Assembly (NCBI RefSeq): GCF_000454545.1
Contig: NZ_CM002139.1
Coordinates: 2,039,632 to 2,103,631, forward strand
Source: Xanthomonas cassavae CFBP 4642
GTDB taxonomy: Bacteria > Pseudomonadota > Gammaproteobacteria > Xanthomonadales > Xanthomonadaceae
Length of the DNA stretch: 64,000 bases
Reading direction: 5' to 3'
Position numbers and translations under genes: made by a program. Numbering within the stretch: the first letter of the stretch is position 1; every line of letters starts with the position of its first letter. The notes beneath the pieces are model-generated. The model saw nothing but the letters and a program-made list of their open reading frames with translations. It was not told where the DNA came from and searched no databases. Below are positions 59,112-64,000 of this stretch, piece by piece.

Positions 59112-59945
59112 ATGAAACTGTGTGACTTCGAAGTCGGCCTCGACCAGCCGCTGTTCCTGATCGCCGGCCCCTGCGTGATCGAGTCGATGCAGCTGCAGCT
59201 GGACGTGGCCGGCAAGCTGAAGGAGATCACCGGCAAGCTCGGGATCAACTTCATCTTCAAGTCGAGCTTCGACAAGGCAAACCGCACCTCAGGCACCAGC
59301 TTCCGCGGCCCGGGCCTGGAAGAGGGTCTGAGGGTGCTGGAGGCGGTGAAACAGCAGATCGGCGTGCCGGTGCTGACCGACGTGCACGAATACACCCCGA
59401 TGAACGAGGTCGCCGCCGTCGTCGACGTGTTGCAGACTCCGGCCTTCCTGGTACGCCAGACCGACTTCATCAAGAATGTCTGCGCCGCCGGCAAGCCGGT
59501 CAACATCAAGAAGGGCCAGTTCCTGGCGCCGTGGGACATGAAGCCGGTGGTGGACAAGGCCAAGTCGACCGGTAACGAGCAGATCATGGTCTGCGAACGT
59601 GGCGCCTCGTTCGGCTACAACAACCTGGTCAGCGACATGCGCTCGCTGAGCGTGATGCGCGACACCGGCTGCCCGGTGGTGTTCGATGCGACCCATTCGG
59701 TGCAGTTGCCGGGCGGGCAGGGCAGCAGTTCCGGCGGCCAGCGCGAATTCGTGCCGGTGCTGGCGCGCGCGGCGGTGGCGGTGGGCATTTCCGGCCTGTT
59801 TGCCGAAACCCATCCAGACCCGTCCAAAGCCTTGTCGGACGGTCCCAACGCTTGGCCGCTGGACAAGATGGAAGCCTTGCTGGAGACGCTGCTGGCGCTG
59901 GACAGCATCACCAAGCGTCACGGCTTTCTTGAGCAAGGCGTCTGA
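59112..59945 (+). CDS. kdsA: 3-deoxy-D-manno-octulosonate 8-phosphate synthase
   Basis: This 277-aa enzyme joins PEP and arabinose 5-phosphate for Kdo in LPS. Landmarks are [47 protein letters not shown] and [20 protein letters not shown]. Start ATG 59112 ([10 protein letters not shown]). A REP-like element ends just upstream. Confidence 0.97.
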   Translation: MKLCDFEVGLDQPLFLIAGPCVIESMQLQLDVAGKLKEITGKLGINFIFKSSFDKANRTSGTSFRGPGLEEGLRVLEAVKQQIGVPVLTDVHEYTPMNEVAAVVDVLQTPAFLVRQTDFIKNVCAAGKPVNIKKGQFLAPWDMKPVVDKAKSTGNEQIMVCERGASFGYNNLVSDMRSLSVMRDTGCPVVFDATHSVQLPGGQGSSSGGQREFVPVLARAAVAVGISGLFAETHPDPSKALSDGPNAWPLDKMEALLETLLALDSITKRHGFLEQGV

Positions 59946-60219
59946 TCAGGCGATGCAGTGGAGCACGCGGCCGCTGCTGCGTGGTCCCTTATCGCTGCAG
60001 GTGCGGCTGCGCAATGTGCCGACACGCGTTGAACGATGCCGCGTGCGGCTGCAGCTGAACCAGCTGCACTGCGCTGTCCGCCGCGGCGGCCACGCACGGT
60101 TGCGGTGCGGGGATGTGCCTCCAGCGCGGCGGCCGGGCGATCACGCCATTTGGCAAGCCGCAGTCCTGCGGCGATAATCCGGCAGCTTGTTTCCGGTGTA
60201 CTTCCCCTCTTACTGGTAA

Positions 60220-61524
<1,305 letters not shown>

Positions 61525-61527
61525 GCC

Positions 61528-61893
61528 GTGCGCAACTGGCGCTGGCTACTGCTGGTGCTGGCGGTGCTGCTGGCTTGGCTGCAGTACCGCTTCTGGTTCG
61601 GGCCTGGGAATTCCGGCGAAGTCATGATGCTGGAAGCCCAGGTCGCGCATCAGACACAGGACAACGAAGGTCTGCGCCAACGCAACCAGGCGTTGGCAGC
61701 AGAGGTGAAGGATTTGAAGGATGGCGAGGCGGCAATCGAGGAACGCGCGCGCAGCGAGCTGGGCATGATCAAGCCGGGCGAGACGTTCTACCGCGTGGTC
61801 GAGGATGCACCGCTGCCGTCCCCTGCAGCGGCTGAGGTTGCGGCTCCTGCACAGCAAGCGCCGGCCTCCGCCGACCCGGTGGATCACCCATGA
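61528..61893 (+). CDS. ftsB: Cell division protein FtsB
   Basis: This 121-aa protein has one membrane helix ([20 protein letters not shown]) and a coiled coil ([20 protein letters not shown]), then [15 protein letters not shown], the FtsB ending, plus an Ala/Pro-rich C-terminal tail longer than in E. coli. It forms the FtsQLB complex. GTG start three bases after eno; its stop overlaps ispD. Confidence 0.93.
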   Translation: MRNWRWLLLVLAVLLAWLQYRFWFGPGNSGEVMMLEAQVAHQTQDNEGLRQRNQALAAEVKDLKDGEAAIEERARSELGMIKPGETFYRVVEDAPLPSPAAAEVAAPAQQAPASADPVDHP

Positions 61894-62702
61894 CCGGCTC
61901 GATCTGGGCCATCGTGCCTGCCGCCGGACGCGGCACCCGGTTTGGTGGGCCCACGCCCAAGCAATACCTGCACGCTGCCGGGCAGCCGCTGATGGCCTAC
62001 ACCCTGGCGGCACTGGCTGCACACCCGGCCGTGGCCGGCATCCTGGTGGCGATCGCTGCCGACGATGTCGATTGGCCGGGCTGGACGGCGGTGCAGTCCA
62101 AGCCGGTGCTGACCTGCCTCGGCGGTGCGACGCGCGCAGCGTCGGTGCTGGCGGGCTTGCTGGCATTGCCCGACAGCGTACGCGCGGACGATTTCGTGCT
62201 GGTGCACGATGCGGCGCGCCCGAATCTGGCATTGGCCGATCTGGACCGACTGCTGGAAATCGGCCGCGGCGACCCGGTGGGCGCCATTCTGGCGGCACCG
62301 GTGCGCGACACCCTCAAGCGTGCCGGCGACGATGGCGGCATTGATGGCACCGAGCCACGCGAACGTCTATGGCGCGCGCTCACTCCGCAGTTGTTTCGCC
62401 GGCATCAACTGATCCGCGGCCTCACCGAGGCCTCGGCCGCCGGTGTGGACGTGACCGACGAGGCAATGGCGATGGAGCGGCTGGGATTGCGCCCCTTGCT
62501 GGTGGAAGGGGCCGAAGACAACTTCAAGGTCACCACCTCCGCGGATCTGGCACGGTTTGAATTCGAACTGGCGCGCCGCGGCGTTACGGTCGATGCCGAG
62601 TCGTCAGGTGCGCAGGTCACCGATGTGCCGACCACCGCGCGCAACGCCGCTGCCCAGTCGGTCACTGCCGGGTACGGCAACGACGTCACTCAATCACCAT
62701 AG
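61890..62702 (+). CDS. ispD: 2-C-methyl-D-erythritol 4-phosphate cytidylyltransferase
   Basis: This 270-aa MEP-pathway enzyme has the CTP-binding [20 protein letters not shown] and [20 protein letters not shown], then [20 protein letters not shown]. The family core ends at about residue 235, and a short Ala-rich tail follows. ATGA overlap with ftsB; ispF follows. Confidence 0.95.
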   Translation: MTGSIWAIVPAAGRGTRFGGPTPKQYLHAAGQPLMAYTLAALAAHPAVAGILVAIAADDVDWPGWTAVQSKPVLTCLGGATRAASVLAGLLALPDSVRADDFVLVHDAARPNLALADLDRLLEIGRGDPVGAILAAPVRDTLKRAGDDGGIDGTEPRERLWRALTPQLFRRHQLIRGLTEASAAGVDVTDEAMAMERLGLRPLLVEGAEDNFKVTTSADLARFEFELARRGVTVDAESSGAQVTDVPTTARNAAAQSVTAGYGNDVTQSP

Positions 62703-62709
62703 GGTCTGC

Positions 62710-63201
62710 ATGTCCTTCAATTTCCGCATCGGCCAAGGCTACGACGTCCATGCGTTCGGCCCTGGCGACCACGTGATGCTCGGCGGCGTGCGCGTGGCGC
62801 ATGGCCACGGCGTGCTCGCACACAGCGACGGCGACGTGGTGCTGCACGCGTTGTGCGATGCCATGCTGGGCGCGCTGGCGCTGGGCGACATCGGCCAGCA
62901 TTTTCCGCCCAGCGATGCGCGCTGGAAGAATGCCGACAGTGCGCAATTCCTGCAGCATTGCGATCAGTTGCTGCATGAACGCGGCTGGCGGGTCGGCAAT
63001 GCCGATATCACCGTGATCTGCGAGCGTCCCAAGGTCGGCCCGCATGCGCTGGCGATGCGCGAACGTATTGCCGGCTTGCTGGCGGTCGAACTCGATGCTG
63101 TCAGCGTCAAGGCCACCACCAGCGAAAAGCTCGGCTTCACCGGCCGCGGCGAAGGCATTGCCGCACAGGCGGCGGTGCTGCTGGGCAAGATCGCTGCCTG
63201 A
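62710..63201 (+). CDS. ispF: 2-C-methyl-D-erythritol 2,4-cyclodiphosphate synthase
   Basis: This 163-aa enzyme has metal ligands in [20 protein letters not shown] and the conserved [20 protein letters not shown] and [18 protein letters not shown]. It acts two steps after IspD in isoprenoid synthesis. The start is ATG 62710 ([10 protein letters not shown]), 7 nt after the ispD stop. Confidence 0.97.
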   Translation: MSFNFRIGQGYDVHAFGPGDHVMLGGVRVAHGHGVLAHSDGDVVLHALCDAMLGALALGDIGQHFPPSDARWKNADSAQFLQHCDQLLHERGWRVGNADITVICERPKVGPHALAMRERIAGLLAVELDAVSVKATTSEKLGFTGRGEGIAAQAAVLLGKIAA

Positions 63202-63303
63202 TCCGATCCTGCTTGCCGGGCCTGTCCGGCGGGCGAGGTGACATTCCGCGCCGAGCCATCGGCCCACAGCGCACGATGCGTCGGCGCGAAGGCGAACCAC
63301 AGC

Positions 63304-64000
63304 ATGAGCGAAACCTCTGTTCTTCCACGCGCGCATGGCGTGGCCGTGTTGCGTGCGGCCATGCGCAGCACGCCGGACGACTTCCAGGTAGATGAGTTGC
63401 CGGCATTCGCGCCTTCCGGCGAAGGCGAGCATCTGTTGCTTACCATCCGCAAGCGTGGCCAGAACACTGCCTATGTCGCCAAGGCGCTCGCGCATTGGGC
63501 AGGCATCGCCGAAACGGGCGTCAGCTACGCCGGGCTGAAGGACCGCCATGCGGTGACCACGCAGCGCTTCAGCGTGCATCTGCCCAAGCGCATCGCGCCG
63601 GAGCTTGCCACGCTCGACGGCGATGAGATGCAGGTCATCGCCAGCACCTGGCACAACCGCAAGCTGCAACGCGGCGCATTGCTGGGCAATCGTTTCGTGT
63701 TGACGTTGCGCCAGGTGCAGGGCGAGCGCGCGGCGATCGAACAGCGCCTGCAGGCGATCGCCGCGCGCGGTATCCCGAACTGGTTTGGCGAACAGCGTTT
63801 CGGCCGCGATGGCGGCAACGTGGCCTCCGCGCTGGCGATGTTCGGTTATGTGTCCAATGCCGACGGCACCTTGTCGGCGGCGCCGGCATCCCGGCGGCGG
63901 CTGCGCAACGATCAACGCTCGATGCTGCTGTCGGCGGCGCGCTCGGCGTTGTTCAATCGGGTGCTCACCGCACGCGTGGAGCAGGGCAACTGGGACGCCG
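63304..64000 (+). CDS. truD: tRNA pseudouridine synthase D, N-terminal part (cut by window end)
   Basis: This enzyme makes pseudouridine 13 in tRNAs. The first 232 residues are visible: the [20 protein letters not shown] lead, the catalytic-Asp motif [19 protein letters not shown] and [14 protein letters not shown] of the TruD insertion. The frame stays open to the window edge; the full protein is expected to be about 350 aa. Confidence 0.95.
   Translation, partial: MSETSVLPRAHGVAVLRAAMRSTPDDFQVDELPAFAPSGEGEHLLLTIRKRGQNTAYVAKALAHWAGIAETGVSYAGLKDRHAVTTQRFSVHLPKRIAPELATLDGDEMQVIASTWHNRKLQRGALLGNRFVLTLRQVQGERAAIEQRLQAIAARGIPNWFGEQRFGRDGGNVASALAMFGYVSNADGTLSAAPASRRRLRNDQRSMLLSAARSALFNRVLTARVEQGNWDA

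Overview
The window looks like chromosomal DNA of a Xanthomonas species or a close relative in the Xanthomonadaceae. Evidence is the high GC, the gene order parE / pyrG / kdsA / eno / ftsB / ispD / ispF / truD on the right, the protein styles, and short CCCCTCTCCC hairpin repeats typical of these genomes. No species can be named from sequence alone. I saw no tRNA, rRNA, CRISPR array or prophage.

Layout. (1) 1-2.1 kb: the tail of an IS3-family element running straight into a lower-GC DUF3732 ATPase gene, probably a leftover of an accessory defence system. (2) 2.3-12.3 kb: a signalling block with a chemoreceptor, a hybrid histidine kinase, a single-domain response regulator, a double-domain KaiC-like ATPase and a second hybrid kinase overlapping it. 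(3) 12.5-20.3 kb, minus strand: cytochrome c maturation genes ccmC-D-E-F-G-H-I, preceded without a gap by an ECF sigma factor, an anti-sigma factor and a subtilisin-like protease. ccmA and ccmB are not here. (4) 20.3-24.0 kb, minus strand: a possible outer-membrane protein, then a cytochrome b561, a heme-binding outer-membrane-type barrel protein and a small cytochrome c. These could form an electron path from inner to outer membrane, and they sit beside the ccm genes that would mature them.

(5) 24.3-38.0 kb, plus strand: a surface-polysaccharide cluster. FdtA-like ketoisomerase, FdtB-like aminotransferase and a left-handed beta-helix acyltransferase suggest a 3-acetamido-3,6-dideoxyhexose donor. 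A Wzx flippase, Wzy-like polymerase, Wzz-like chain-length protein, GT2 and two GT4 glycosyltransferases, two methyltransferases, an amidohydrolase, a beta-propeller hydrolase and a GNAT protein accompany them. Sugar-nucleotide synthesis, the initiating transferase and the export kinase are not in the window. (6) 38.2-44.2 kb: a divergent four-gene unit of B12-type radical SAM protein and nucleotidyltransferase (minus) against HPr-kinase-like protein and ABC exporter (plus). This is the best candidate for an undescribed system.

(7) 44.2-54.3 kb: MFS transporter, luciferase-like monooxygenase, PPOX-fold protein, ExoD, CNNM/CorC-type protein, a DUF47-Pit phosphate uptake operon with a PHO-box-like site in front, a YdcF protein and an S10 peptidase. 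(8) 54.5-64 kb: core genes parE, pyrG, kdsA, eno, ftsB, ispD, ispF and truD (cut by the window end), with composite REP-like repeats between some of them.
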